Source: Maribacter sp. BPC-D8 (GTDB lineage: Bacteria; Bacteroidota; Bacteroidia; Flavobacteriales; Flavobacteriaceae). Taken from it: a stretch of 64,000 nucleotides of DNA. The notes under the pieces were generated by a model, which did not search any database, was not told the DNA's origin, and saw nothing but the letters and a program-made list of their open reading frames with translations. How positions within the stretch are numbered: the stretch's first letter is position 1; the number at the start of each line of letters is the position of its first letter. The position numbers and the translations under genes are program-made. The stretch covers positions 2,294,001-2,358,000 of the forward strand of contig NZ_CP128187.1 of the NCBI RefSeq assembly GCF_035207705.1. The letters are read 5' to 3'. Below are positions 1-9,627 of the stretch, piece after piece.

Positions 1-23
1 TTGTCTTTTTAAGAGGGAATGCA

Positions 24-1154
24 TTATTCGCTAAATAAGGTTAAAGTCATGGTCTGGTTATGCAATTTACAACTATCTTGACCACTAAAAGGTGCCATTT
101 CGCCATAGGAGTAAAATCCGCTTATAACCGTATTATCACCAATTACCGCTTTAACTTCTTCGATTTCTTCTTCGGTACGTTGATCCATGACCAACTTTCT
201 ACCAATACAACTAATTAATAATGCTAACTCTGGAGATTTCTTTCTGCCACCCATAGCGAGCTCTGCTGCATGAAATGCCCCATTGGCAATATCATCTACC
301 GACGACATCATTAATTGCACCCTAGCACCTTCTGGAACGTCACCAGCTAGTGTCATTGTATTCTCTGCTTCATCAATATTAAGAATAGTTCGAACCAAAG
401 GCTCTGCATCATCTGTTACCTTTACACTTAACGGATAAAGCAATGCCGACTTCGGCAATTCATCAGCTTTTTCACCTAGGTAAGTTTTATAAAGATCTAA
501 TGCAGGTTTACCATCTAATTCAAAAAGTAGATTACCTTCAGATTTTGTAATGATACGTTCAGGGCCAAAGGTGGTCCAACCACCATAATTAGAACTTGTA
601 ATTTCTAAGGTATCACCATAAAAACCTATAGCTATTATTTCCCCTTCTTTAGGGTTTTCATTGTAAGATGCCAATGTTCGTTCAAAACGATCATCATCAC
701 CACATAATCCGCCAGAGAGTCCAAAATGTGTATTGCCTAAATGTTCTAAACCTTCTATAAGTGCACTACCATTAACGGTACTACCTTCTGATATTACAAA
801 TAGATGTTTTAAATTTTCTTTCGGGAACTCAGCTATTAAACTCTCGCCCAATTTTTCATCATCATTTTGAAAATCTGCCACGTTCCTTCTTTTTATCAAA
901 ATTGAACTCTTCTCAAATTCTATAGCAGTTAAAACAACGCATCCGTCTAAAACATTATCATCTATAATTTCACCCGAAGTCGTACCAAAAACGATATGAC
1001 CGTCAGGATACAATTCTTTAACCTCATCATATATATCTTCACTTTCTAACATATATCGATTACCAAAAACTAGAACTAAGGGTTCTTTTAATTGTTTTGA
1101 ATCATTAAGTATAAAAGACTCATTTGGTTTCTTTATTGCTTGAACTATTTTCAT
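24..1154 (-). CDS. FIST-domain (NosP-like) sensory protein
   Basis: A 376-residue soluble protein with no signal peptide or membrane segment. It carries an N-terminal FIST domain (about residues 20-210, including the FGTTSGEI stretch near residue 56 and the GLSGGLCGDDDRF stretch near 145) and a FIST_C domain (about 220-360). FIST proteins are small-ligand sensors. Some members, called NosP, bind haem and sense nitric oxide and are encoded with histidine kinases. Here the gene is the last of a minus-strand operon, 11 nt after a multi-PAS histidine kinase and two genes after an H-NOX sensor, so a NosP-like role is a reasonable inference. Haem binding cannot be read directly from the sequence. 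The family call is secure; the ligand is not. Confidence 0.85.
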   Translation of the reverse strand: MKIVQAIKKPNESFILNDSKQLKEPLVLVFGNRYMLESEDIYDEVKELYPDGHIVFGTTSGEIIDDNVLDGCVVLTAIEFEKSSILIKRRNVADFQNDDEKLGESLIAEFPKENLKHLFVISEGSTVNGSALIEGLEHLGNTHFGLSGGLCGDDDRFERTLASYNENPKEGEIIAIGFYGDTLEITSSNYGGWTTFGPERIITKSEGNLLFELDGKPALDLYKTYLGEKADELPKSALLYPLSVKVTDDAEPLVRTILNIDEAENTMTLAGDVPEGARVQLMMSSVDDIANGAFHAAELAMGGRKKSPELALLISCIGRKLVMDQRTEEEIEEVKAVIGDNTVISGFYSYGEMAPFSGQDSCKLHNQTMTLTLFSE

Positions 1155-1165
1155 CTTAAATCTTA

Positions 1166-3529
1166 TTAATTATGGTATTTTTTTATGGTAAAATGAAATT
1201 GGGTTCCTTCCCCAACCACACTATCGATCCAAACTTTACCTTGGTAACGATCAACTATTTTCTTAACTATTGAAAGCCCGATACCGGTTGACCTTTCATT
1301 ATTACCTATAGATTGAAATATGTCAAAAATCTTTTTATGATACTCTTCTGGTATACCTACCCCATTATCACTAATGGTAAATTGCCAGAATTCGCCATCA
1401 TCTTTATAAAGAACTTCAACAAGCCCTACTTCTCTTTCAATATGTACAACCGCATTACCAATTATATTTTGAAAAACTTGATGCACTTTAATTCTATCTG
1501 CCATGATAATTGGCAAAGTCTCAGGAATGACCAATTTTACATGTTCAGGAATGTATATGGTCTCGCCTATATCATTTATTACCTCATTTAGGTCAACTTT
1601 AGAATCATCTAAATCAGAACTATTTGCGGTAGAATATTCTAGAATACCATGAATCAACTTATCCATAGAGGCTACTTTCTCTTGCATAAGTTCAAGATTC
1701 TGCTTACCACCTTCATCTAAAACATCTTTATAATCATCACTTAGCCAAGTTGCCAAAGCGCTAATACTTCTTAGTGGAGACTTAAGATCATGAGAAACAA
1801 TATGGGCATACTCTTGTAAACCTTGGTTACTGTTTTCTAAATCTTTTAATAATTTCTCTTTTTGAAGTTCTAATAGTTTTTGATCGGTAATATCTAAATG
1901 TATACCTATAGAACCAATTACGGCACCAGTATCATCATACCTAGGCGCACCACTTATTAGCCAATGTCTAATTGAATTGTTTTTATTATAAACCTCAACT
2001 TCATAAGAGTCAGATACCCCACCTAATCTATTTTCATTTTTCTTTTCAATGAGACTACCGTTCTTGAATTTTATTATTTGAGAAGCAGTTTGACCTATAA
2101 GTTCTTCTTTTGTAAAGCCACAAATATTACAAAAGCTTTGGTTAACCATTTGTATTACATCATTATTATCGACCTCAACAAGACCTAAGTTCATGTTTGC
2201 AATGATGCTACTATACTTTTCTCGTTGGTTTTCTAAATTCTTTCTATAATTTTTAGAAATGGTAATATCTTGATAAGCCCATAAGTGCCCCTTGTAATCA
2301 CCATCATTATCTATAGGAATAAAATCTCTTGCCAAAATTCTCCCATCGATCATTTCAAGTTCATCTGCCAAAACGGTTTCTTTTTTAGCTAAAATTTCTT
2401 CTATTCTACTAACAAAGCTTTTTGGACTCTTGAAATACTTTTTAAATTCTTCTTCAGATTCTGCACAGTCAACGCCTATAATTTTCTTTGGAGACTGTTT
2501 AATATGAAATAAATCGCAGAACTTTTGATTGGTCAAGGCAATTTTACCTTCCTCATCTTCTAAAAGAACACCAGTCTGTAAATTAGAAATAAGAGCAGTC
2601 AATCTATTTTGAGATGCTTCTAGTTTTCTGTCTGCCTCTAATTGATGCGAAATATCTTCTATAATAGCCACCTGATAATCTTTTTTTCTATGATCATCAT
2701 GTATCGCTGAAATTCTGGTTTTTCCCATTATGGTAGAACCATCTTTTCTCGTAAACTTCCATATTTCGGTGAACTTTTCAATTTTACCAGCACACATTTC
2801 ATCAAGTTGATTAAGTGCATCTATTGTATTTTCTGGTTCTGAGATTGATTTAAAAGAAACATTTTTGAGCCCGCCTTCTTGATAACCTAGCATTTCTACA
2901 AAAGTATTATTGGTCTTCAGAATTACTCCGTCCACGGCTAAAACAATACCTAAGGGAGAATTCTCAACTATAATATCTAATTGCGCCTTTTGTTCTGCAA
3001 CAAGTCTTTTTACTTCGGTTTCTTGGGTAATATCTCTAATTATACCTTGTGCTGCAATTGGTCTTTGATTTTTGTCATATACAAGACTTGCGTTTATTTG
3101 AATCCATTTTTCTACATCACCTTCAAGAATAATTTTCGCACGATAATTTTTTAAGCTTCCTACCTCGATCATCGATCGCATCGATTCTTGGGTATACGCT
3201 AAAAAATCTGGATGTATAAAATGTGAAAGGTTTACGAGCTTATCATTATGATCAAACTGCAAAAATTCTTTGGCAGATCTATTCATATTAATAACATTGA
3301 ATTGTAGATCCATTACCACGTAAGGATCGATAATATTTATAAAAATACCATCTAATTCAGATGTTTTTTCGCTTAGTAAATTTTCGAGCTTACTGTTAGA
3401 TTCTCTTAAGTGACTGGTAACGTCGTAGAGCTCCTTAGATTTTTCTTCTAAGATATTCTCTGCTTGTTTACGAGCCTTTTTCTGCCGTTCGAGCGCTTTT
3501 TTTAAGAGAAGAACTTCTTTGTTATCCAT
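1166..3529 (-). CDS. Cytosolic multi-PAS sensor histidine kinase
   Basis: A 787-residue kinase with no membrane helices. Order: N-terminal coiled coil (about 1-60), four PAS-type domains (about 60-175, 185-300, 305-430 and 435-555, the last with the GxxxDITDQK end), HisKA with phospho-acceptor His580 in SHDLKSPL, then HATPase_c (about 675-785) with N692, the DNGVGI box at 721-726 and the STGIGLSIVKK G2 box. It overlaps the upstream H-NOX gene by 8 nt, so the two are probably translationally coupled. H-NOX proteins commonly control the activity of an adjacent kinase on binding NO, so this is the likely HnoK-type partner. The separate CheY-like regulator at 4143-4544 is the obvious phosphate receiver. 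Having no membrane helix fits sensing of a diffusible gas in the cytosol. Confidence 0.93.
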   Translation of the reverse strand: MDNKEVLLLKKALERQKKARKQAENILEEKSKELYDVTSHLRESNSKLENLLSEKTSELDGIFINIIDPYVVMDLQFNVINMNRSAKEFLQFDHNDKLVNLSHFIHPDFLAYTQESMRSMIEVGSLKNYRAKIILEGDVEKWIQINASLVYDKNQRPIAAQGIIRDITQETEVKRLVAEQKAQLDIIVENSPLGIVLAVDGVILKTNNTFVEMLGYQEGGLKNVSFKSISEPENTIDALNQLDEMCAGKIEKFTEIWKFTRKDGSTIMGKTRISAIHDDHRKKDYQVAIIEDISHQLEADRKLEASQNRLTALISNLQTGVLLEDEEGKIALTNQKFCDLFHIKQSPKKIIGVDCAESEEEFKKYFKSPKSFVSRIEEILAKKETVLADELEMIDGRILARDFIPIDNDGDYKGHLWAYQDITISKNYRKNLENQREKYSSIIANMNLGLVEVDNNDVIQMVNQSFCNICGFTKEELIGQTASQIIKFKNGSLIEKKNENRLGGVSDSYEVEVYNKNNSIRHWLISGAPRYDDTGAVIGSIGIHLDITDQKLLELQKEKLLKDLENSNQGLQEYAHIVSHDLKSPLRSISALATWLSDDYKDVLDEGGKQNLELMQEKVASMDKLIHGILEYSTANSSDLDDSKVDLNEVINDIGETIYIPEHVKLVIPETLPIIMADRIKVHQVFQNIIGNAVVHIEREVGLVEVLYKDDGEFWQFTISDNGVGIPEEYHKKIFDIFQSIGNNERSTGIGLSIVKKIVDRYQGKVWIDSVVGEGTQFHFTIKKYHN

Positions 3530-4064
3530 GTTGTACTACATCAAATTTTACTTCAGTACCGTCTTCCTTTAGAAGTTCATAGGTAATATCGGCTTTACCG
3601 TTAAAATGTTCAAAAGCTTTTTCAATTAGACCATGAGCTAATCTATATAAACCTCTAGATGAAGAATATATCATGGAAATAGAATTATCGGTCTTGTCTA
3701 ATATCTTAAATGTAGGAAGTTCTGCTTCAGGATACAGCTTTTTTACATGAACATGTATATGATCCTCAATAGAATATAACAACCCTATGGGGTTTCTGTA
3801 ACTTTGAATAACTTCTGGATGTGCATTTTTTAGACTTGAGAATAAGTAGAGTCCAAATGCATAAATTAAATCTCCGGCCGGTAAATCTACTTCTTTACTT
3901 AGCTGGGTAATCAGCGCTACCATTTCATTGAATTCGTAGGTAGCTACAGAGGTATAAATACCCTCTGATGGCAAATTTGATTTCTCAATTATATTGTCAA
4001 CAGTCTCTAAACCGAATTCAGATTCGACCATTTCTAAAAACTCGGTAAATACGATTCCTTTCAT
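3522..4064 (-). CDS. H-NOX haem nitric-oxide sensor
   Basis: A 180-residue stand-alone haem NO-binding (HNOB) domain, the normal length for bacterial H-NOX. The diagnostic residues are present: the proximal haem ligand His104, followed seven residues later by the conserved YP of LYPEAELPTF (111-120), and the YxSxR porphyrin-propionate motif as Tyr133, Ser135, Arg137. The distal pocket has no obvious tyrosine of the O2-binding subgroup, which would favour NO/CO selectivity, but that is inference. It is first in the H-NOX, kinase, FIST operon and overlaps the kinase start by 8 nt. A -7 box TACGTTTG (minus strand, 4085-4092) lies about 20 nt upstream of the ATG. Confidence 0.93.
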   Translation of the reverse strand: MKGIVFTEFLEMVESEFGLETVDNIIEKSNLPSEGIYTSVATYEFNEMVALITQLSKEVDLPAGDLIYAFGLYLFSSLKNAHPEVIQSYRNPIGLLYSIEDHIHVHVKKLYPEAELPTFKILDKTDNSISMIYSSSRGLYRLAHGLIEKAFEHFNGKADITYELLKEDGTEVKFDVVQHG

Positions 4065-4084
4065 TTGAATTATTTAAATACACT

Positions 4085-4092
4085 CAAACGTA
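4085..4092 (-). promoter_or_regulatory. -7 promoter box of the H-NOX operon
   Basis: The minus strand reads TACGTTTG, an exact match to the Bacteroidota -7 consensus TAnnTTTG, 20 nt before the H-NOX ATG. No TTG was found at the expected -33 spacing, so only the -7 half is supported. Confidence 0.45.
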
Positions 4093-4142
4093 GGAAAATT
4101 AATACGTAAATAGGAAAAAATGTTGTGAAATGAGCTTTTTTG

Positions 4143-4544
4143 TTAGCCTTTCACTAGTTGATTAACATTCCAGTACTCTAAAACAGCATTTAATTTATAC
4201 TCGTAATCTTCATATTTTAATGGCTTAATTACATAACCTGCAATACCAGCTTGGTAACATTTTAACAAATCTGCTCTATTTTCTGAGGTTGTTAAAATAA
4301 CTGTAGGTAAATATTGAAGTAATTCATCTGCCTTTAAAATAGCTAGAAATTCAATACCGTTCATTCTTGGCATATTCAAATCTAAAAGAATAATATCTGG
4401 TAATTTTTCGCCAGACCTTAAATAGGTTAAAGCTTCTTCACCGTTTTTTGCTTCTATAATTGTATGCTTTAAGTTAAGTTTAGAAACTGTACGTTTCAAC
4501 TTCATAACTTCTATTAAATCGTCTTCTATTAGTAATATGTCCAT
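4143..4544 (-). CDS. CheY-like single-domain response regulator
   Basis: A receiver domain with no output domain. The ATG at 4544 gives a 133-residue protein starting MDILLIEDD, the usual receiver start; a TTG at 4568 would add eight unlikely residues. The acidic pocket is E7/D8/D9, the phospho-acceptor is Asp55 in LLDLNMP, the switch Thr/Ser lies in VILTTS and the conserved Lys in IKPLKY. This resembles the Rcp1-like response regulators used with phytochrome or PAS kinases. It lies 78 nt upstream of the H-NOX gene on the same strand and is probably the cognate regulator of the kinase at 1166-3529. With no output domain it must act through protein contacts or a phosphorelay. Confidence 0.9.
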   Translation of the reverse strand: MDILLIEDDLIEVMKLKRTVSKLNLKHTIIEAKNGEEALTYLRSGEKLPDIILLDLNMPRMNGIEFLAILKADELLQYLPTVILTTSENRADLLKCYQAGIAGYVIKPLKYEDYEYKLNAVLEYWNVNQLVKG

Positions 4545-4669
4545 AGGTCGTTTATATTGATACGACAAAGATCAAAGATTTCTCACTCTTAAAATGGCTG
4601 CTATAGGTGAATGGCAGTTTACTATCGGTGAACGGTAATTCTATGCCGACGAGTATTTTTCAACAATCT

Positions 4670-5917
4670 TTAAAATGTGCGATCTGGGCTAAATGCCGCA
4701 ATGTTCATAGACGTCTTAGTACCAGACAATAACTCTGAAACCAGCTTACCTGTAGCAGGCCCTAAACTCCAACCCATCATGGCATGACCAGTGGCAATAG
4801 TTAGGTTTTCAATTCTTGTCGATTTACCGATGTATGGTAAACCGTCTGGTGAAACTGGTCGCAATCCGGTTTTTACATTTTTTATTTCAGTGTCGCTAAT
4901 TTTTATATCAGGGTAAAATGCTTGAGCACCATTGGCTATAGCTGCCACTCTTTCTTTTCTTATGATGTCGTTATTACCAGAAAACTCCATGGTACCCGCG
5001 AATCTTGTAAAACCGTTCATAGGTGTAGCCGCTATTTTAGATTCCATTAATATAGCAGGAATCGTAATACCTGTATCACGTTCTATATTTATTCTATACC
5101 CCTTACCACCTTGTAGTGGTAACTTCAACTGTAATTTCTTCGCCAGCTCTCCACTCCATGAGCCCGCAGCTAAAATAACTTCTTCTGGTTTATAAGAACC
5201 CTTATCTGTAACTACCTCTTTAATAGTATTACCAGAACTCTTAATATCCAGAACTTCTTCATTTGTGCTAATAGTAACACCTTGTTGCTTTAAATATGCT
5301 ACTAACTTGGGCATTATCTCTGTCGGAGTCGTGTGCCCATCACATTCATAATGTATAGCACCTTCTGCATCTATATTCACATTAGGTTCTAGTTGATGTA
5401 AAGCTGCCTTGTTTAAATCAGATACCTCTAGCCCTTCAAAAGCAACTCTTTCGGCAACCTTTTTTTCATGTAAGTAGCTCGCTTCGGTTTTATACAGCAT
5501 TAATAAACCTTTTCGCTCTAGTTGAAAATCACCTAAATCGCCAGAGTTTTTTATATCGGTAAATAACTCTCTACTGATAAGGTTGATGTCTTTAATTAAA
5601 GGAATCGCCTTTTCTACCTTAGCTGACGTAGATGACTTATGAAAATACCATGACCATTTCAAAAAATCGGCATCTAGTCTTGGTTTCATGTAAAACGGAC
5701 TAGCAGAATTGAACATCATCTTTATCCCCTTCGCAATCATACCTGGCGATGCTAACGGAATAATATGACTCGGAGTAATATACCCTGCATTTACGAAAGA
5801 TGCACCAGAAGTAATATCACCTTTATCAATTACGGTAACCTCAAAACCCATTTTATTTAAAAAGTAAGCAGTGCTTAAACCTACAATGCCACCGCCAATT
5901 ATAAGTACATTCTTCAT
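4670..5917 (-). CDS. FAD-dependent D-amino-acid (D-hydroxyproline) dehydrogenase
   Basis: A 415-residue DAO-superfamily flavoprotein related to DadA. The N-terminal dinucleotide motif is IIGGGIVGLSTAYFL (residues 6-20), with an acidic ribose-binding position near VIDKG. The C-terminal FAD loop contains TGLRPVSPDGLPYIG and TGHAMMGWSLGPATG. It is the last gene of the hydroxyproline operon, 16 nt after the epimerase. The expected reaction is oxidation of cis-4-hydroxy-D-proline to pyrroline-4-hydroxy-2-carboxylate, with electrons passed to the respiratory chain. The family call is firm. The substrate is inferred from the neighbours; a general D-amino-acid dehydrogenase is the alternative. Confidence 0.88.
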   Translation of the reverse strand: MKNVLIIGGGIVGLSTAYFLNKMGFEVTVIDKGDITSGASFVNAGYITPSHIIPLASPGMIAKGIKMMFNSASPFYMKPRLDADFLKWSWYFHKSSTSAKVEKAIPLIKDINLISRELFTDIKNSGDLGDFQLERKGLLMLYKTEASYLHEKKVAERVAFEGLEVSDLNKAALHQLEPNVNIDAEGAIHYECDGHTTPTEIMPKLVAYLKQQGVTISTNEEVLDIKSSGNTIKEVVTDKGSYKPEEVILAAGSWSGELAKKLQLKLPLQGGKGYRINIERDTGITIPAILMESKIAATPMNGFTRFAGTMEFSGNNDIIRKERVAAIANGAQAFYPDIKISDTEIKNVKTGLRPVSPDGLPYIGKSTRIENLTIATGHAMMGWSLGPATGKLVSELLSGTKTSMNIAAFSPDRTF

Positions 5918-5933
5918 TTGTAATTACTAGAAT

Positions 5934-6941
5934 TTAAATTACTTGAAATCCGTATGCATACGGATCATCGTCGTCTATAGTTATGGTGTTCTGACCATAT
6001 ATTTTTGCCCAACCTTTAACACTCGGTATTATGGCAGGTATATCAGCTAAGGTCGTTTCCTCTTCTACCCTACCAACAAACTGAGACCCAATATAGCTCT
6101 CATGAATAAAATCTTCACCAACACCTAACTTACCTTTTGCATACCATTGCGCCATTCGTGCAGACGTACCCGTACCACAAGGCGAACGGTCAATTGCCTT
6201 ATCACCATAGAACACGGCATTTCTTGCGCTAGCAGTCTCAGAGATAGTATTTCCCGTCCATAATATATGACTCACATTTCTAATGGTTGAATCTTCTGGG
6301 TGGATGAATATATCAGGATATTTCAAATTGATTCTATCACGTAGTTCTTGACTAAATTGAATTAATTGACTAGCAGAGTAATCTTGAATTCCGTTAAAAT
6401 TCTTTTGTAGATCTACAATTGCATAAAAATTACCTCCGTAGGATACATCAAAAACAACCTCTCCCAAATAAGATGATGCTATAGTTAAATCTGTCGCAGC
6501 CAAATACGACTTTACATTGGTCAATTTTACCCAATCTACTTTAGTACCCGTTTGTTGATACGATATATGTACTAAGCCTGCGGGAGTTTCCATTCGAATT
6601 TTTCCCGGCATTTTAGGTATAATCAATCCTTCTTCAATACCAATAGTTATAGCACCTATGGTACCATGACCACACATAGGTAAGCATCCGCTGGTTTCAA
6701 TAAATAATATTCCGAAATCATTATTAGGGTCGCTAGGTGCATAAAAAATACTTCCGCTCATCATATCATGACCGCGAGGCTCGAACATAAGCCCTTTACG
6801 AATCCAGTCATATTCCTTTAAAAAATGCTGACGTTTCTCGCTCATTGTAGCACCAACTAAATCTGGACCACCTTGTTTTACAACCCGAACAGGATTACCA
6901 CAAGTATGCGCATCGATACAAACAAAGGTACTGCTGGTCAT
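5934..6941 (-). CDS. 4-hydroxyproline 2-epimerase (proline racemase family)
   Basis: A 335-residue member of the proline racemase superfamily. Both catalytic cysteines are present: Cys90 in MCGHGTIG and Cys255 in DRSPCGTGTS. The second cysteine separates racemases and epimerases from trans-3-hydroxyproline dehydratases, which carry Thr there. Expected reaction: trans-4-hydroxy-L-proline to cis-4-hydroxy-D-proline. It sits between the aldehyde dehydrogenase and the D-amino-acid dehydrogenase in a four-gene minus-strand operon that forms the whole route to 2-oxoglutarate, which supports hydroxyproline over proline as substrate. It is of normal length with no disruptions. Confidence 0.93.
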   Translation of the reverse strand: MTSSTFVCIDAHTCGNPVRVVKQGGPDLVGATMSEKRQHFLKEYDWIRKGLMFEPRGHDMMSGSIFYAPSDPNNDFGILFIETSGCLPMCGHGTIGAITIGIEEGLIIPKMPGKIRMETPAGLVHISYQQTGTKVDWVKLTNVKSYLAATDLTIASSYLGEVVFDVSYGGNFYAIVDLQKNFNGIQDYSASQLIQFSQELRDRINLKYPDIFIHPEDSTIRNVSHILWTGNTISETASARNAVFYGDKAIDRSPCGTGTSARMAQWYAKGKLGVGEDFIHESYIGSQFVGRVEEETTLADIPAIIPSVKGWAKIYGQNTITIDDDDPYAYGFQVI

Positions 6942-6986
6942 ATTCGAAATTTAGTTGTTATTGATAACCGGGTTTATTTAAAAATT

Positions 6987-8561
6987 CTATTTAGTGTAAA
7001 TACCCTCTACCAAACGAGTAATGCCTAACGGATTCTCATTTTGCAAAGCTGTTGGTAATAATTTATTAGGCCAATCTTGAAAAGAAACTGGGCGTACCCA
7101 TCTCTTTATGGCAGATGTACCAACAGACGTGAAACGAGCATCTGTAGAAGCAGGAAACGGACCACCATGAACCATAGAAGAATTTACTTCTACACCAGTT
7201 GGCACGCCATTAAATAATATACGCCCTACTCTACTCTGCAGTGCGTCTACAACCCCAGAATTATGCTCTAAATCTTCTTCAGAACCTAAAACCGTACCCG
7301 TTAACTGACCTTCTAAATGATTTAAAATAGCTTCTAATTCTGATGTACTTTCACATTCAACTACAACCGAAAACGGACCAAATACCTCTTTATGCAATTT
7401 TGTATTGGCTAAAAAATCTGCACCACTAACTTTTAAAACTGATTGTTGTGCATTATTAGCATTCGTTGGCTTATCATAATTTGCGGTAACTGTCACACCC
7501 GTCTGGGTTGATAATTCATTTTTACCCTCTTGGTATTTTGCATATATATTCGGATGAAGCATACATGTTGGTTCTAATTTTAGAATTTCTTCGGATAAGG
7601 TATTGATGAAACTATCTAATTTAACTCCCTTCAACCCTAATACCAACCCAGGATTGGTACAAAACTGACCTGCACCCATAGTAATTGAAGAAGCATATTT
7701 AGTCGCCCATGCATCACCGTCGTTCTCTAAGGCAGAAGGAAGTAATACTACTGGGTTAATACTGCCCATCTCTGCAAATACAGGTATCGGCTCATCTCTT
7801 TCGTTCGCTAATTTATAAAGTGCAGTACCACCATTTATACTACCCGTAAATCCGACAGCTTTTACTTTTGGGTGTTTTACCAACAGCTGACCTACTTCTA
7901 TACCGCTACTATTCAAATTTGAAAATACCCCATTAGGCATTCCTGTTTTTTCTGCCGCTTTTATAATTGCCGATGAAACTAGTTCACCTGTCGCTGCATG
8001 CATTGGGTGACTTTTAACGATTACAGGGCAACCTGCTGCTAGAGCACTTGCAGTATCACCACCTGCCGTTGAAAATGCCAATGGAAAATTACTTGCGCCA
8101 AATACCACTACCGGACCTAACGGAAATAACATTTTACGAATATCTGACTTAGGCATTGGTTCTCTATTAGGCTGAGCTTTTTCAATTACCGCTTCTACCC
8201 AAGAACCCTCTTTCAATAAATTAGCAAAAGCACGTAATTGACCCATAGTACGACCACGTTCACCTCTTGCTCTACCATCTGGCAAACCCGATTCTTTACA
8301 ATAGGTATCTATAAGTTCATCGCCAAGAGCTTCTATTTCATCAGCAATCGCTTCTAGAAATTCCGCCTTTTTAACTCCTGAAAAATCTTTATAAACTTTA
8401 AAAGCATCAGTAGCTAAGGCTACAGCTTCATCAATTTCATTTGACGATGCTTCGTAAAAAGTCCATTCTGTTTCTTGATTTTCTTTAGGGTTAAAAGTCT
8501 TAAAAGTTTTATTTCCTTGCTTAGAAGATGTACTTCCGATTGCATTTGTACCGCTTATCAT
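6987..8561 (-). CDS. 2,5-dioxovalerate (2-oxoglutarate semialdehyde) dehydrogenase
   Basis: A 524-residue NAD(P)-dependent aldehyde dehydrogenase. The catalytic Cys301 lies in GAGQFCTNPGL, and the general-base Glu264 in FAEMGSINPV. The cofactor-binding FGASNFPLAFS and GFTGSINGG stretches are present. The FCTNPG context and length match the long KGSADH subgroup found in hydroxyproline and sugar-acid pathways. It would oxidise the semialdehyde made by the DapA-like deaminase to 2-oxoglutarate, feeding the TCA cycle. It is second in the operon, 117 nt after the deaminase and 45 nt before the epimerase. Confidence 0.92.
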   Translation of the reverse strand: MISGTNAIGSTSSKQGNKTFKTFNPKENQETEWTFYEASSNEIDEAVALATDAFKVYKDFSGVKKAEFLEAIADEIEALGDELIDTYCKESGLPDGRARGERGRTMGQLRAFANLLKEGSWVEAVIEKAQPNREPMPKSDIRKMLFPLGPVVVFGASNFPLAFSTAGGDTASALAAGCPVIVKSHPMHAATGELVSSAIIKAAEKTGMPNGVFSNLNSSGIEVGQLLVKHPKVKAVGFTGSINGGTALYKLANERDEPIPVFAEMGSINPVVLLPSALENDGDAWATKYASSITMGAGQFCTNPGLVLGLKGVKLDSFINTLSEEILKLEPTCMLHPNIYAKYQEGKNELSTQTGVTVTANYDKPTNANNAQQSVLKVSGADFLANTKLHKEVFGPFSVVVECESTSELEAILNHLEGQLTGTVLGSEEDLEHNSGVVDALQSRVGRILFNGVPTGVEVNSSMVHGGPFPASTDARFTSVGTSAIKRWVRPVSFQDWPNKLLPTALQNENPLGITRLVEGIYTK

Positions 8562-8678
8562 TTTCTATTTTTCTGATGTTACTCAAAAGTAAAGAAAGAA
8601 GCCGAAACAAATTTTGATTCTTTCTTTACATTTCTAAATATGCCCAATTAGATTATTGAGTCATAAAAATTCCTTCAA

Positions 8679-9596
8679 TTAGTTAATTCCTTTATAATTT
8701 GGCAATGTTGGTCTAGTAGCCATTCCTTGTTTTATAACCGCTGCTACTCTCTCGCGCTCAGCGCCAATTAACGGTAACCTTGGTGCACGAACATTTTCGG
8801 TACCAATACCTGTAGCAACCTCTGCCATTTTAATATTCTGTACCAATTGCGGACTAATATCAAGCTCCAACAATGGTAAGAACCATCGGTAGATTTCTAA
8901 TGCTTCTTTAATTCTACCCGCCCTTGCCAACTCAAAAACCGCACAGGTTTCAGCAGGGAAAGCACATACCAAACCAGCAACCCATCCATCGGCACCCATT
9001 AACGTACTTTCTAAGCCTAAGGTGTCAACACCAGTCAACACATTTAATCGATCTCCGAATCTTGTTTTAATACGTGTAATATTAGATATATCTCTCGTCG
9101 ATTCTTTTACTGCCTGTATATTATCACAAACCATAAGTTCCTCTAACATATCTAAAGTTACCAAAATACCGTAATCGATAGGGTTATTATAAATCATGAT
9201 AGGCAAATCGGTGCTATTTGCTGTTTCTTTAAAGTAAGTAACTGTTTCATGATCATTAGCCTTATAGCGCATTGGCGGTAGCATCATTAAGCCTGTTGCA
9301 CCACATTCTTCGGCAACTTCAGCAGCATGAATGGCTCCTTTCGTGGTTTGTTCTGCAATATTAATGATGACAGGCACTTTACCTTCCACCAGCTTTACAG
9401 TCTCTCTCATTAAAATCTTTTTCTCATCGTAGGTTAGTGTACTCGCCTCACCTAAGGTTCCGCCAAGTATAATTCCGCTTACTCCCGCATCTAATTGAGC
9501 TTTAATATTGACAGAGAACATATCTAAATCAAGTTCATCTTTATCGGTAAATTTTGTAGTAACTGCTGGCATAACGCCTGTCCATGAAATACTCAT
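8679..9596 (-). CDS. DapA-family pyrroline-4-hydroxy-2-carboxylate deaminase
   Basis: A 305-residue class I Schiff-base lyase of the dihydrodipicolinate synthase family. The Schiff-base lysine is Lys164 (AVKESTRD) and the catalytic tyrosine Tyr136 (IMIYNNP). The usual GTTGE loop is GGTLGE at residues 45-50. Neighbouring epimerase, D-amino-acid dehydrogenase and 2-oxoglutarate semialdehyde dehydrogenase genes show that this is the deaminating dehydratase of hydroxyproline breakdown, not the lysine-biosynthetic DapA. It is the first gene of the operon. A -7 box TAGATTTG (minus strand, 9620-9627) lies 23 nt before the start. Confidence 0.88.
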   Translation of the reverse strand: MSISWTGVMPAVTTKFTDKDELDLDMFSVNIKAQLDAGVSGIILGGTLGEASTLTYDEKKILMRETVKLVEGKVPVIINIAEQTTKGAIHAAEVAEECGATGLMMLPPMRYKANDHETVTYFKETANSTDLPIMIYNNPIDYGILVTLDMLEELMVCDNIQAVKESTRDISNITRIKTRFGDRLNVLTGVDTLGLESTLMGADGWVAGLVCAFPAETCAVFELARAGRIKEALEIYRWFLPLLELDISPQLVQNIKMAEVATGIGTENVRAPRLPLIGAERERVAAVIKQGMATRPTLPNYKGIN

Positions 9597-9619
9597 TCTA
9601 TATTGTTTTTGATGATACC

Positions 9620-9627
9620 CAAATCTA
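9620..9627 (-). promoter_or_regulatory. -7 promoter box of the hydroxyproline operon
   Basis: The minus strand reads TAGATTTG, an exact TAnnTTTG match, 23 nt before the deaminase ATG. It is flanked by two copies of the 11-mer TATATTGTTTT (9599-9609 and 9644-9654) that may bind the divergent AraC regulator. Confidence 0.5.

Noticed and set aside
8679..9596. DapA-like gene considered as lysine-biosynthetic dihydrodipicolinate synthase
   Set aside because: It is embedded in the hydroxyproline operon, with GGTLGE in place of the usual loop; the catabolic deaminase fits better.
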